Shown here piece after piece: positions 11,026-21,182 of a stretch of DNA of 64,000 bases (positions are counted from its first letter, which is position 1; the number at the start of each line of letters is the position of its first letter). The DNA comes from VRUE01 sp963807425 (GTDB taxonomy: Bacteria > Actinomycetota > Thermoleophilia > Solirubrobacterales > 70-9), in assembly GCA_963807425.1 (NCBI GenBank), contig CAWEBZ010000001.1, positions 62,001 through 126,000 of the forward strand, read 5' to 3'. The translations under genes were made by a program, and so were the position numbers. Below the pieces are notes generated by a model that worked only from the letters and a program-made list of their open reading frames with translations, made no database searches and had not been told where the DNA came from.

Positions 11026-11393
11026 CGTGGTCCGCCGCCGAGGCGCCGTTCCAGCTCCTCGGCGCGTCTGCGCGTGCGGTCCAGCTCCGCCCGCATTCTC
11101 TCGACCCGCTCCTCCATCTCCAGCACCGTCTCGACCCCGGCCAGGTTCAGTCCCTGTTCCGAGGTCATCCGCTGGATCTGACGCAGGCGCTCGACATCGC
11201 GCTGCGAGTAGAGGCGGGTGTTCTTCGGCGAGCGCTGCGGCGTGATCAGCCCACGTGCCTCGTACATCCTCAGGGTCTGGGGGTGCATGTGCGCCAGCTC
11301 GGCGGCGACCGAGATCATGAAGACGCCGCGGTCGGAGTCGATCTGCGCTTCGATCCGGGTGGTGACTCTGCGTCTGCCGTCCGCCGCGCTCAT
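11022..11393 (-). CDS. hspR: heat-shock repressor HspR (MerR family)
   Basis: This 123-aa protein starts at ATG 11393, overlapping the dnaJ stop (ATGA). A MerR-type helix-turn-helix (VFMISVAAELAHMHPQTLRMYEARGLI) with the HspR-typical AxxxHxHPQTLRxYE pattern is followed by a wing, YSQRDVERLRQIQ, and a C-terminal coiled coil. In actinobacteria HspR uses DnaK as co-repressor and shuts down the dnaK operon at normal temperature. Last position in dnaK-grpE-dnaJ-hspR fits an autoregulatory loop. A canonical HAIR box was not seen upstream of dnaK. Confidence 0.95.
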   Translation of the reverse strand: MSAADGRRRVTTRIEAQIDSDRGVFMISVAAELAHMHPQTLRMYEARGLITPQRSPKNTRLYSQRDVERLRQIQRMTSEQGLNLAGVETVLEMEERVERMRAELDRTRRRAEELERRLGGGPR

Positions 11394-12499
11394 CGTGCCT
11401 TCCTCAGTAGCTCCTCGCGCGGGTCGGAGCCGTCGAAGGCCTCGGAGAGCTTGACCGCCGCCTCCTCCTGCTCCTCGGTCAGCTCCTCCGGCACGTCGAT
11501 CTCCATCCGGTAGCGGATGTCGCCGCGACCGCTGCCCTTCGGCTTCGGCGGGCCCTCGCCGCGCAGCCGTTGGACTGAGCCGTGCTTCGTCCCGGGGCCG
11601 ACCTTGATCTTCTTCGTCCCGCTCAGGGTCGGCACCTCGATAGTCGCCCCGCGCAGGGCCTCGGAGATCGTGATCGGCACCGTCACCTCGAGGTTGCCGC
11701 CATCGAGCCGTCTGAAGACCGGCGAAGGCGCCACCCGCGTCGTCACGAAGAGGTCTCCCGGCGGCCCGCCGCGCGCCCCAGCCTCGCCCTTGCCGGCGAG
11801 GCGGATCCGGGCGCCGTTCTTGACCCCGGCCGGGATGTTCACCTTGTAGCGCTTCGTCTGCTGGGTGAGGCCGGAGCCGTTGCAGGTGGGGCAGGGGTCC
11901 TCGATGACCTGGCCGGCTCCGCCGCACTGCGGGCAGGGCTGGCTGATCGAGAAGAAGCCCTGGCTCTGGGCGTCGATCCCGCGGCCTTCGCAGCGCGGGC
12001 AGGTGGTTGGTGCGGTGCCCGGTTTCGCACCGCTGCCGTGACAGTTCGGGCAGCGCTCCCCCTTCGGCACCGTGACGTCGACCTGGGCGCCGTTGACGGC
12101 CTGGTCGAAGCTGAGCGGAATCTCCGTTTCGAGGTCGCGGCCGCGTGCCTGCTCGGGACGGGCCTGACCGCCGCCACGATTGAAGAGGTTCGAGAAGAGG
12201 TCGCTGACGTCGAAGCCGCCGGCCGGCCCCCCGCCGCTAGGCCCAAACGGCCCTGCCCCTCCGCGCCCTGGGCCAAAGCCGCCGAACATCCCGCCCGCGT
12301 CGTACTCCTTGCGCTTCTCGGGATCGGAGAGCGTGTCGTAGGCGCCCTGCACCTCCTTGAACCGCTCCTCCGCTTTCGGGTCGTCGGGATTGCGGTCCGG
12401 GTGGTACTTGCGCGCCAGCTTGCGGTACGCCTTCTTGATCTCCTCCTCGGACGCGCCTTTCGGCACGCCCAGCGTCTTGTAGAGATCCTCGGCAGCCAT
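11390..12499 (-). CDS. dnaJ: co-chaperone DnaJ
   Basis: DnaJ (369 aa) stimulates DnaK's ATPase and delivers clients. The J-domain has KYHPDRN (HPD at about 33-35), followed by a Gly/Phe-rich stretch, four zinc-binding repeats (CPNCHGSG, CPRCEGRG, CPQCGGAG, CPTCNGSG) and the C-terminal substrate domains. This is full type-I DnaJ architecture. It has a GGAGCG ribosome site and lies 6 bases after grpE in the same operon. Confidence 0.97.
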   Translation of the reverse strand: MAAEDLYKTLGVPKGASEEEIKKAYRKLARKYHPDRNPDDPKAEERFKEVQGAYDTLSDPEKRKEYDAGGMFGGFGPGRGGAGPFGPSGGGPAGGFDVSDLFSNLFNRGGGQARPEQARGRDLETEIPLSFDQAVNGAQVDVTVPKGERCPNCHGSGAKPGTAPTTCPRCEGRGIDAQSQGFFSISQPCPQCGGAGQVIEDPCPTCNGSGLTQQTKRYKVNIPAGVKNGARIRLAGKGEAGARGGPPGDLFVTTRVAPSPVFRRLDGGNLEVTVPITISEALRGATIEVPTLSGTKKIKVGPGTKHGSVQRLRGEGPPKPKGSGRGDIRYRMEIDVPEELTEEQEEAAVKLSEAFDGSDPREELLRKAR

Positions 12500-12505
12500 A
12501 CGCTC

Positions 12506-13131
12506 CTACTCGCTCACCACCACGCGAGCCGGCCGGATCAGCTGATCGCCGAGCCGGTACCCCTTCTGCATCACCTCGACGACCGTCCCCGGCTCCACTC
12601 CCTCGCTGGCAAGCGTCGAGAGCGCCTCGTGCCACTGCGGATCGAACTTCTCCCCTTTCGGATCGAGCGCCTCGATCCCGTTCCGCGTCAACGTGTCCCG
12701 CAAGCTCCTGAAGACGAGCAGCACCCCGTGTGTAAGCCCGTCAGCCGAGTCTCCCTCCGGGTCAATTCCCTCCGCCTGCAACGCCCGCTCTAGATCGTCC
12801 AACACGGGCACCACATCCCTCAGAAGCTCCCCCCGCCCGCGAGCGGCAGCAGCCTGCACCTCGCTGGTCATCCGCTTCCGAAAGTTCTCGAAGTCGGCCT
12901 TCGTCCTCTTAGCGAGTTCGAGGTACTCATCCCGCTCCCGCTGAGTGTCAGCCAGCAGCGCATCGAGATCCTCGGCGACCTGCGCCGCTTCCTCTGCGGG
13001 TGGCGGAGCAGGGGGGACCGCCCCCGAGGAAGCTTCAGCTACCGGAGGGGGCGGTGGGTCCCCTGCACCGACAGGACCCGCAGCCGAGCGCTCAGTGGAT
13101 TCCCTCTCGGAACCCTCCTCGTGCTCTTGCC

Positions 13132-13135
<4 letters not shown>
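12506..13135 (-). CDS. grpE: nucleotide exchange factor GrpE
   Basis: GrpE (209 aa) releases ADP from DnaK. A disordered Pro/Glu/Ser N-terminus (1-50) leads into the long dimer coiled coil (RERDEYLELAKRTKADFENFRKR split across about 68-90), then the beta-wing with FDPQWHEALS and a final GYRLGDQLIRPARVVV, the family signature. Its ATG overlaps the dnaK stop (ATGA), so production is coupled to dnaK. Confidence 0.97.
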
Positions 13136-15033
<1,898 letters not shown>

Positions 15034-15059
15034 TATCAAGTACCTCCAGCTCTAGTTTC

Positions 15060-15095
15060 ATCTGCCTAAGAAATCTAAGCGTCAGTATGGCAGAT
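15060..15095. promoter_or_regulatory. inverted repeat upstream of dnaK, candidate operator
   Basis: ATCTGCC (15060-15066) and GGCAGAT (15089-15095) form a perfect 7-base inverted repeat around 22 bases. Inside is the direct repeat CTAAGAAAT / CTAAG, AT-rich against its surroundings. The position, 27 to 62 bases before the dnaK start, suits control of the heat-shock operon. It does not match the known HAIR or CIRCE consensus, so the binding protein is unknown. Confidence 0.35.
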
Positions 15096-15189
15096 CGTTG
15101 GCGTCGGGCAAGTCGTTCCCGCGTATAGTGGGTTTGCGGAGAGCGGCGCCGGTTCGCCTGCCCTGAGAGGTGGGTAGCCCGGCGGGGAG

Positions 15190-15246
15190 GACTCAACGAA
15201 ATCGACCCCCGGCGACGGCGGGTCGCAAGGAAGAGGAGTCGATTTG
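15190..15246 (+). promoter_or_regulatory. potential structured leader masking a start codon
   Basis: In the leader of the following gene, AAATCGAC (15199-15206) can pair perfectly with GTCGATTT (15238-15245), which covers the start codon and touches the GAGGAG ribosome site (15233-15238). An inner GACCC/GGGTC hairpin (15204-15208 with 15220-15224) and an alternative GACTC/GAGTC pairing (15190-15194 with 15236-15240) compete with it. This looks like a possible translation switch. I could not match it to a named riboswitch class. Confidence 0.35.
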
Positions 15247-16449
15247 ATCCACGCTCAGATGTCGTTCCGGCGGATCGCCCTGTTCGCTTTGGTCGCTTCA
15301 CTGGTTCTTGGCCTGGTGCCCACGCTGGCCGCCGCCAAGCCCCAGGGGAAACAGGGCAAAGGCAATGAAGGCAAGGTCGTCAACGTGATGACCCGCAACC
15401 TCTATCTGGGGGCTGACCTCACCCCGGCGATCACCGCCTCGGGCGTCGGCGCCTTCGTCGAAGCCAACGGCCAGATCTTGCGCGACGTCACCGCCAACAA
15501 CTTCCCCGTTCGGGCCAGGGGGCTGGCTCAGGAGATCCTCAAGAAGAAGCCCGATCTGGTCGGGCTGCAGGAGGTGGCGCTCTGGCGTACCGGTCCGCCG
15601 AGCCTCGAACCATTTCTCAACACCGGCGCCACCCCGACGGCGACGACGGTCCGCTACGACTACCTGGCGGAACTGCTCGCCCAGCTCAACAAGGGCAAAG
15701 GGAAAAGCGGCAAAGGCAAGCCGCAGTACCGCGTCGCCGTCTCTCAGGACGAGTTCGACTTCGAAGCGCCCGCGAACGAGAACGGCGTCCCAGGTGACGG
15801 CCCCAACGGCGCCATCCCCAACGCCGAGATCAACGGGCGGCTGACGATGCGCGACGTGATCCTCGTCCGCAACGGAGCCGGCGTCACCTTCAAGCGCCCG
15901 CAGGCGGGCCATTTCGCCAACCTGCTGGTGGTCAAAGTCTCCGGCGTCAACGTGACCGTGACCCGCGGCTGGACCGCGGTCGACGCCAAGGTCCGCGGTA
16001 GCAAGAGCTTCCGCTTCGTCAACACCCACCTGGAGGCGTTCGATCCCGCTACCCAGGTGCCGAGCATCCGCGCCCTGCAGGCGAGCGAGCTGGTCGCCCC
16101 CGGCGGACCGGCGACAAGCAATCTGCCGGTCGTGCTGCTCGGCGATCTCAACTCTGACGACGACACGGTCGAACCCGGCGACCAGCAGGCCTACAGGACC
16201 CTGCTCGGTGCCGGGATGCGGGAGCGCAGCACGAACAAACCGCTCAGCTGCTGCATCGACGTCAGCCTGCTCGCCGAAGGTGCCGGTGGCAGCATCGCCA
16301 ACTTCGACCACCAGGTCGACCACGTGATGACCCGCGACCCGAAAGAGGTGAAGCTGAAGTCCTCGTCGGTGACCGGCCGCACGCCTGTCAACGGCTTCTG
16401 GGACTCAGACCACGCAGGCGTCTTCAGCGCCCTGAAGTTCCTGCCCTAG
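15244..16449 (+). CDS. secreted endonuclease/exonuclease/phosphatase-fold protein
   Basis: This 401-aa protein has a signal peptide (about 6-31, FRRIALFALVASLVLGLVPTLAAA) and a Lys/Gly-rich spacer, then the EEP fold: VMTRNLYLGAD, a QEV metal site, NTHLEAF, GDLNSD, and a final DSDHAGV with the catalytic-type His. The family includes DNases and phospholipid or sugar phosphodiesterases, so the substrate is open. TTG 15244 is preferred because GAGGAG lies five bases upstream; ATG 15259 is an alternative. It diverges from dnaK. Confidence 0.82.
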   Translation: MIHAQMSFRRIALFALVASLVLGLVPTLAAAKPQGKQGKGNEGKVVNVMTRNLYLGADLTPAITASGVGAFVEANGQILRDVTANNFPVRARGLAQEILKKKPDLVGLQEVALWRTGPPSLEPFLNTGATPTATTVRYDYLAELLAQLNKGKGKSGKGKPQYRVAVSQDEFDFEAPANENGVPGDGPNGAIPNAEINGRLTMRDVILVRNGAGVTFKRPQAGHFANLLVVKVSGVNVTVTRGWTAVDAKVRGSKSFRFVNTHLEAFDPATQVPSIRALQASELVAPGGPATSNLPVVLLGDLNSDDDTVEPGDQQAYRTLLGAGMRERSTNKPLSCCIDVSLLAEGAGGSIANFDHQVDHVMTRDPKEVKLKSSSVTGRTPVNGFWDSDHAGVFSALKFLP

Positions 16450-16461
16450 CGCTGGGAGGGA

Positions 16462-16485
16462 GGGGGCGGGCAGCGGCCCGTCCCC
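16462..16485. terminator. hairpin between convergent genes
   Basis: GGGGGCGGGC (16462-16471), loop AGCG, GCCCGTCCCC (16476-16485) forms a ten-pair stem with one G-U. It sits between the stop of the secreted EEP gene (16449) and the stop of the cytochrome c gene (16492), where a two-way terminator is expected. The T-tract is weak (TCTTCGCT). Confidence 0.55.
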
Positions 16486-16491
16486 TCTTCG

Positions 16492-16902
16492 CTATCCCTC
16501 TCCCGCGGTGCGGGCGACGAATTCGGAGACCTCTTCCGACTGCTGCTGGTTGAGGATGCCGCCCGGCATCCTGCCCAGCGTGGTGCTGCTGTCGACGCCG
16601 TTTTCGACCGCGTTGAGGACGCGGCCTTCGATCCCTTTGACCGCGCTGGCATCGGGGGCGACGCCGGACGGTGCCAGCAGCAGATCGAGGTCTGGTCCGT
16701 AGTTGCCGTCGGTGCCGGCAGCGTAGAGCGTGTGGCAGTTGCCGCAGTTGGTCTGGAACAGGCTCTGGGCTTCCTTCAGGTCCGCGGGCACCTTCTGGGC
16801 GCCACGGGCAGCGTCGCCGTCCGAGCGGAAGGCGAGCCAGGGGATCAGGACCGCGAGGAAAACAACCAGCAGCCCGAAGACGATGAAGGTCTTTTTGCTC
16901 AT
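16492..16902 (-). CDS. membrane-anchored cytochrome c
   Basis: This 136-aa protein has one N-terminal helix (IVFGLLVVFLAVLIPWLAF, about 7-25) that anchors an extracytoplasmic class I cytochrome c domain. The haem site is CGNCH (Cys53, Cys56, His57), and Met112 in GRMPGG is the likely axial ligand. It is probably an electron carrier of the respiratory chain. The ATG overlaps the upstream nth stop (ATGA), an unexpected partner that suggests simple co-transcription. Confidence 0.88.
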   Translation of the reverse strand: MSKKTFIVFGLLVVFLAVLIPWLAFRSDGDAARGAQKVPADLKEAQSLFQTNCGNCHTLYAAGTDGNYGPDLDLLLAPSGVAPDASAVKGIEGRVLNAVENGVDSSTTLGRMPGGILNQQQSEEVSEFVARTAGEG

Positions 16903-17564
16903 TTGAGCCCGGCACGGTACCAGGGGCACATCCGGCGTAGCGCGCACTCCCCGCAGCGCGGTTTCGGCCGGCAGACCTCACGTCCGTGGCGAATCAGGTT
17001 CATATGGAACTCGTAGGCGTCCTCGGGGTCGACGATCGCCAGCATCTCGTCGTGCGCGAGCTCGAAGGAGGCCTTCGCCGGGAAGAGGCCGAGCCGGCCG
17101 CCGACCCGGTAGACGTGGACGTCGACCGGGATCTCGGGAAGGTCCCAGGTGAAGATCAGCATGCAGGCGGCGGTCTTGCGGCCAACCCCCGGCAGCGAGG
17201 TCAAGTAGGCGAGCGACTCCTCGCGCGGCGCCGTCTCGGTCCAGGTGAGGTCGGGCGGATCGCCCAGCTGCTCGAGGATCGCCTGGATGCGCGGTGCCTT
17301 CTGCTTGGCGAGGCCGCCGGACCGGATTGCCTCCTCGACTTCGGTTACCGGTGCGTCCCTCACTTCGTCCCAGGTCGGGAAGCGGGCCTGCAGGCCGGCG
17401 AAGGCGCGGTCGCGGTTGCCGTCGCTGGTGTGCTGGGAGAGGACCGTCCGCACCAACTCCGCTATCGGTTCCCTGTGGGGCTCGTTGACCGGCCGTCCGT
17501 ACATCTCCCGCAGCCGGTCGCGGACCGCCCGCACCCGCCGCTTCTCCGGTCGCTTCCAGGCCAT
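16899..17564 (-). CDS. nth: endonuclease III-type DNA glycosylase
   Basis: This 221-aa HhH-GPD protein of base excision repair has the helix-hairpin-helix SLPGVGRKTAACML with the catalytic Lys, and the catalytic Asp in PVDVHVYR. The C-terminal iron-sulphur cysteines are CRPKPRC-GEC-ALRRMC, spaced C-x5-C-x2-C-x5-C, one residue shorter in the first gap than the classical x6. ATG 17564 is taken because an earlier start would run into the divergent hydrolase gene. Confidence 0.88.
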   Translation of the reverse strand: MAWKRPEKRRVRAVRDRLREMYGRPVNEPHREPIAELVRTVLSQHTSDGNRDRAFAGLQARFPTWDEVRDAPVTEVEEAIRSGGLAKQKAPRIQAILEQLGDPPDLTWTETAPREESLAYLTSLPGVGRKTAACMLIFTWDLPEIPVDVHVYRVGGRLGLFPAKASFELAHDEMLAIVDPEDAYEFHMNLIRHGREVCRPKPRCGECALRRMCPWYRAGLK

Positions 17565-17586
17565 CGCCGCCACCCTAGTCCGCCGT

Positions 17587-18417
17587 ATGGTTCGCCGGGT
17601 GACGGTGGTGGTCAAAGAGGCGGAGCTCTCCGTCGACGGCGTAAAGGTCTTCTACCGGCGGGTGGCGGGGGAGGGAACGCCGGCCATCTATTGCCACGGC
17701 AACCCGACCCACGGCGAGGACTGGTTGCCGTTTCTCGGGCGGGGAGGTCCGGCGATCGCGATCGACATGCCGGGCTGGGGCCGATCCGATCGGCCTGACC
17801 CGCGGCGGTTCGACTACTCGATGCACGGCCTGTCCGGTTTCCTCTACCGCTGCCTCGATGAGCTGGGCGTGAACGAGCACAAGCTGGTCGTCCACGACTG
17901 GGGAAGCCTTGCCCTGATCGGCGCCCAACGCCGGCCGGAGCGTGTGGAGCGCCTCGTCGTGATCAACGCGGTTCCCCTGCTCCCCGGTTACCGCTGGCAT
18001 TGGGTTGCGCAGGTCTGGCGCCGCCGCGGGCTCGGCGAGCTCTCCAACGCGACGGCTACGAAGCGGCTGATGGCGCTGACGATGCGCCAGGCCCGCGGCG
18101 ACCGCAGCGCGATGCCACCCAAGTTCGTGGACATGGTCTGGCGCCACTGGGACAGGGGCACGAAGCGGGCTGTCCTCGAGCTCTACCGCGAGGCCGACCC
18201 TCCGCGCCTCGCTGCCGCCGGTGAGGATCTCGACAAGCTGACCTGCCCAGCCCTGGTCCTCTGGGGCGACCGGGACCCTTACCTCCCAACCCGCTTTGCC
18301 CAGGGCTATGCGGACGTGCTTCCCAGTGCCCAGCTCGAAGTCCTCGAAGGCGCAGGTCACTGGCCCTGGATCGACGACTCCTCTGTGATTGACCGGGTCC
18401 TGGACTTCGTCACATAA
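17587..18417 (+). CDS. alpha/beta hydrolase, haloalkane dehalogenase-like
   Basis: This 276-aa protein has the oxyanion motif CHGNPTH with Asn39, and an Asp nucleophile, Asp104 followed by Trp105, in VVHDWGSLAL. Acid Asp230 lies in WGDRDP and His258 in GAGHWP. An Asp nucleophile excludes a serine esterase. Asn39 plus Trp105 is the halide-binding pair of haloalkane dehalogenases, while epoxide hydrolases lack the Asn. A cap domain (about 130-215) is present. The start lies only 22 bases from the divergent nth start. Dehalogenase activity is inferred. Confidence 0.8.
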   Translation: MVRRVTVVVKEAELSVDGVKVFYRRVAGEGTPAIYCHGNPTHGEDWLPFLGRGGPAIAIDMPGWGRSDRPDPRRFDYSMHGLSGFLYRCLDELGVNEHKLVVHDWGSLALIGAQRRPERVERLVVINAVPLLPGYRWHWVAQVWRRRGLGELSNATATKRLMALTMRQARGDRSAMPPKFVDMVWRHWDRGTKRAVLELYREADPPRLAAAGEDLDKLTCPALVLWGDRDPYLPTRFAQGYADVLPSAQLEVLEGAGHWPWIDDSSVIDRVLDFVT

Positions 18418-18461
18418 GCGCACGTCTTTCGCCCCGTTAACGCGCGGATTACAATTGCGCG

Positions 18462-19238
18462 ATGGCGCGCGCATTTGCTGCGATCACAGCCAAGCTTCCG
18501 CACGGGTGGGGCGATCTGGGCCGCCAGATCGGCCTCCTTCTGCTGGTCGATCTCGCCTATGAGACGGTCCGTGGCCTCGCCGACGGGCAGCGCTCGGTCG
18601 CATTCGCCCACGGTCAGCAGATCATCGACCTCGAGCGCTCCACTCACACCTTCTTCGAGCCGGGTCTCCAGGACTTCTTCCTGCAGTTCGGCTGGCTGAC
18701 CGACTTCGCAAACCAGGTCTACATGAACAGCCAGTTCGCGGTCGTCCTCGGCTTCTTCCTCTGGGTCTACTTCTTCCGCAACGAGGCCTTCTACTTCGTC
18801 CGCAACATGTTCATCGTCGCGATGGGCTTGGCCCTGGTCGGCTACACGCTCTATCCGACCGCGCCGCCCAGGCTCTACCCCGAGTACGGCTTCGTCGACA
18901 CGATCAACGACTTCTCCAGCGTCAACCACGATTCCGCCCTGGCCAAGCTCTTCATCAACCCCTACGCCGCGGTGCCAAGCATGCACTGCGCCTTCGCCGC
19001 GATGATCGGCGTCAGTGGCGCGAGGCTCGCCCGCCACCGCGTGACACAGACCTTCTGGGCGGCTTGGCCGCTGCTCGTCGCCTGGGTAGTGGTCGTCACC
19101 GGCAACCACTACTGGATCGACGTCGGGCTGGGTTGGATGGTTGCCGCCGTCTCGGCCCTGGTCGCCAGTCGCCTCCTCGCCCGCGCTCGCCCGGAGGCAT
19201 GGGCCTGGCGCACCGGCCCGCGCGAGGCCGAGGCTTAG
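18462..19238 (+). CDS. PAP2-family membrane enzyme, possibly inositol-phospholipid related
   Basis: This 258-aa protein has about six helices. The phosphatase/transferase motifs are YPTAPPRLYPEYGFVD (132-146), VPSMHCAFA (PSMH 172-175) and GNHYWIDV with His216 and Asp220. The Pro-rich PTAPPRL motif is typical of the PAP2_3/Aur1-like branch, whose eukaryotic members transfer inositol phosphate. The next genes make phosphatidylinositol phosphate and inositol phosphate, which supports a role in inositol lipids. Simple lipid-phosphate phosphatase activity is equally possible. Confidence 0.82.
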   Translation: MARAFAAITAKLPHGWGDLGRQIGLLLLVDLAYETVRGLADGQRSVAFAHGQQIIDLERSTHTFFEPGLQDFFLQFGWLTDFANQVYMNSQFAVVLGFFLWVYFFRNEAFYFVRNMFIVAMGLALVGYTLYPTAPPRLYPEYGFVDTINDFSSVNHDSALAKLFINPYAAVPSMHCAFAAMIGVSGARLARHRVTQTFWAAWPLLVAWVVVVTGNHYWIDVGLGWMVAAVSALVASRLLARARPEAWAWRTGPREAEA

Positions 19239-19278
19239 TGCGCTCGCTCCCGGGACGCGCCCGGTAGCCTGAGCGACG

Positions 19279-19944
19279 ATGGAATCTTCGGCGCCCCCGA
19301 GGGCGCCTGGCGGACGCCGCAACGGCCGCCAGGCCCGCAACGGCCAGGAGCTTCGGGCCTACGCTCGCGACCGCCTGATCGAGTCGCGCCTGACGCCGAA
19401 CGCGATCTCGATCGCCGGCCTGATCGGAAACCTGATCGCGGCGGTCCTGGTCACCCAGCACCTCTTCTTCCTTGCCGGCGTCGCCTTCATCCTCGGCTCG
19501 GTGATGGACACGCTCGACGGCCGCTACTCGCGGATGTCGGGCAAGGGGACGCTGTTCGGCGCCTTCCTCGACTCGACCCTCGACCGGATCGAGGAGGGGA
19601 TCGTGCTGGCCGCGGTCGCCGGCTACTTCGCCGCGAGCGGCGACGATTTCGCCGCGGCGATGTGCGTCGTCGCCGTGCTCGGCTCGCTGATGGTCTCCTA
19701 CACCCGCGCCCGTGCCGAGGCGCTCGGGGTCGAGTGCAAGGTGGGGTTGGCGACACGACCGGTCCGGGTAGTCATACTCTCGGTCGGCTTGGTCTTCGCC
19801 AAGGGCGCCGGGCTCGGCGATTTCGAGCTTCTGGCGCCCGCGGTCTACCTGATCGCGGCGCTGACCATCGTCACGACGATCCAGCGTGTATGGCACGTCC
19901 GAAACCAGCTCTCAAGCGAGGCGGAGCAACCGCCCAACCTGTAA
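19279..19944 (+). CDS. CDP-alcohol phosphatidyltransferase (probable PI-phosphate synthase)
   Basis: This 221-aa membrane enzyme joins CDP-diacylglycerol to an alcohol. The signature is complete except for one change: Asp77-x2-Asp80-Gly-x2-Ser-Arg-x8-Gly-x3-Asp98-x3-Asp102, with Ser84 where Ala is usual. Neighbouring inositol-3-phosphate synthase argues that the alcohol is inositol-3-phosphate, as for actinobacterial phosphatidylinositol-phosphate synthase. PgsA-type glycerol-phosphate use cannot be excluded. Confidence 0.85.
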   Translation: MESSAPPRAPGGRRNGRQARNGQELRAYARDRLIESRLTPNAISIAGLIGNLIAAVLVTQHLFFLAGVAFILGSVMDTLDGRYSRMSGKGTLFGAFLDSTLDRIEEGIVLAAVAGYFAASGDDFAAAMCVVAVLGSLMVSYTRARAEALGVECKVGLATRPVRVVILSVGLVFAKGAGLGDFELLAPAVYLIAALTIVTTIQRVWHVRNQLSSEAEQPPNL

Positions 19945-20005
19945 CCAGCCGCGGCGCCGGGTGTGCTTTGCCATCTAGCCCGATCGAGGAAGGACTTCGA
20001 ATTTC

Positions 20006-21172
20006 ATGAGCGAGACCAACGGAGCAAACGGCAGCAACGGCGCCGCCCGCACGGACGAGAAGGTCCGTGTCGCGATCGTCGGCGTCGGCAACTGCGCCAA
20101 CTCCTTCATCCAGGGCGTCCAGTACTACAAGGACGCCGACCCCAGCGAGGAAGTGCCGGGCCTGATGCACGTCGACCTGGGCGGCTACCACGTTCGCGAC
20201 GTCGAGTTCGTCGCCGCCTTCGACATCGATTCCGAGAAGGTCGGCAAGGACCTCTCGGAGGCGATCTGGTCGGGGCAGAACGACACGATCAAGTTCGCCG
20301 ACGTGCCGAGCCTGGGGATCAAGGTCGAGCGGGGGATGACCCACGACGGCCTCGGCAAGTACCTGAAAGAGAAGATCACCAAGGCGCCGGGGGAAACCGC
20401 TGATGTCGTCGGCATCCTCAAGGAGACGAAGGCGGACGTGCTGGTCTGTTACCTGCCGGTTGGCTCCGAGGAGGCGACCAAGTGGTATGTCGAGCAGGCG
20501 CTGAAGGCCGGGGTCGGCTTCGTCAACTGCCTGCCCGTCTTCATCGCCCGCGAGGACTACTGGGACAAGCGCTTCAAAGAGGCCGGCCTGCCGATCATCG
20601 GCGACGACATCAAGTCCCAGGTCGGGGCGACGATCGTCCACCGCCAGCTCGCCCGCCTCTTCCACGACCGCGGCGTGCGCGTGGAGCGCACCTCCCAGCT
20701 CAACGTCGGCGGCAACATGGACTTCTACAACATGCTCGAGCGTGAGCGGCTCGACTCGAAGAAGATCTCGAAGACCAACGCGGTCACCTCGATCATGGGC
20801 CACGATCTGCCCGCCGAGGACGTCCACGTCGGGCCCTCCGACTACGTCGCCTGGCTCACCGACCGCAAGTGGGCACACATCCGCCTCGAGGGCAAAGCCT
20901 TCGGCGACGTGCCGCTCACCGTCGAGCTCAAGCTCGAGGTCTGGGACTCGCCCAACTCGGCAGGCGTCGTCATCGACGCGGTGCGGCTGATCAAGCTGGC
21001 GCTCAACAACGGCATCGCCGGCCAGCTCGATGGGCCCTCCAGCTACCTGATGAAGTCGCCGCATTCGCAGCGTCCCGACGACGAGGCGCGCGAGCAGACC
21101 GAGGAGTTCATCGCGGCCAACGCGCGCGGCAAGAAGGCGCCGGCTCCGGACGGAGCGAAGGTCTCCGCCTGA
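20006..21172 (+). CDS. ino1: inositol-3-phosphate synthase
   Basis: This 388-aa NAD-dependent enzyme turns glucose-6-phosphate into inositol-3-phosphate, precursor of phosphatidylinositol and mycothiol-type thiols. It has an N-terminal Rossmann motif VAIVGVGNCANSF, then GDDIKSQVGAT, the RTSQLNVGGNMDFYNM core and KISKTNAV, all characteristic of actinobacterial Ino1. A clear GAGGAAGGA ribosome site precedes ATG 20006. It is flanked by a phosphatidyltransferase and the GT/PHP chimera. Confidence 0.95.
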   Translation: MSETNGANGSNGAARTDEKVRVAIVGVGNCANSFIQGVQYYKDADPSEEVPGLMHVDLGGYHVRDVEFVAAFDIDSEKVGKDLSEAIWSGQNDTIKFADVPSLGIKVERGMTHDGLGKYLKEKITKAPGETADVVGILKETKADVLVCYLPVGSEEATKWYVEQALKAGVGFVNCLPVFIAREDYWDKRFKEAGLPIIGDDIKSQVGATIVHRQLARLFHDRGVRVERTSQLNVGGNMDFYNMLERERLDSKKISKTNAVTSIMGHDLPAEDVHVGPSDYVAWLTDRKWAHIRLEGKAFGDVPLTVELKLEVWDSPNSAGVVIDAVRLIKLALNNGIAGQLDGPSSYLMKSPHSQRPDDEAREQTEEFIAANARGKKAPAPDGAKVSA

Positions 21173-21182
21173 GCCCGGGCCT

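Noticed and set aside
15121..15243. Known riboswitch (TPP, c-di-AMP, c-di-GMP, glycine) in the leader before the secreted EEP gene
   Set aside because: CTGAGA and GCAAGG fragments tempted, but none of the conserved cores of these classes is present in order.
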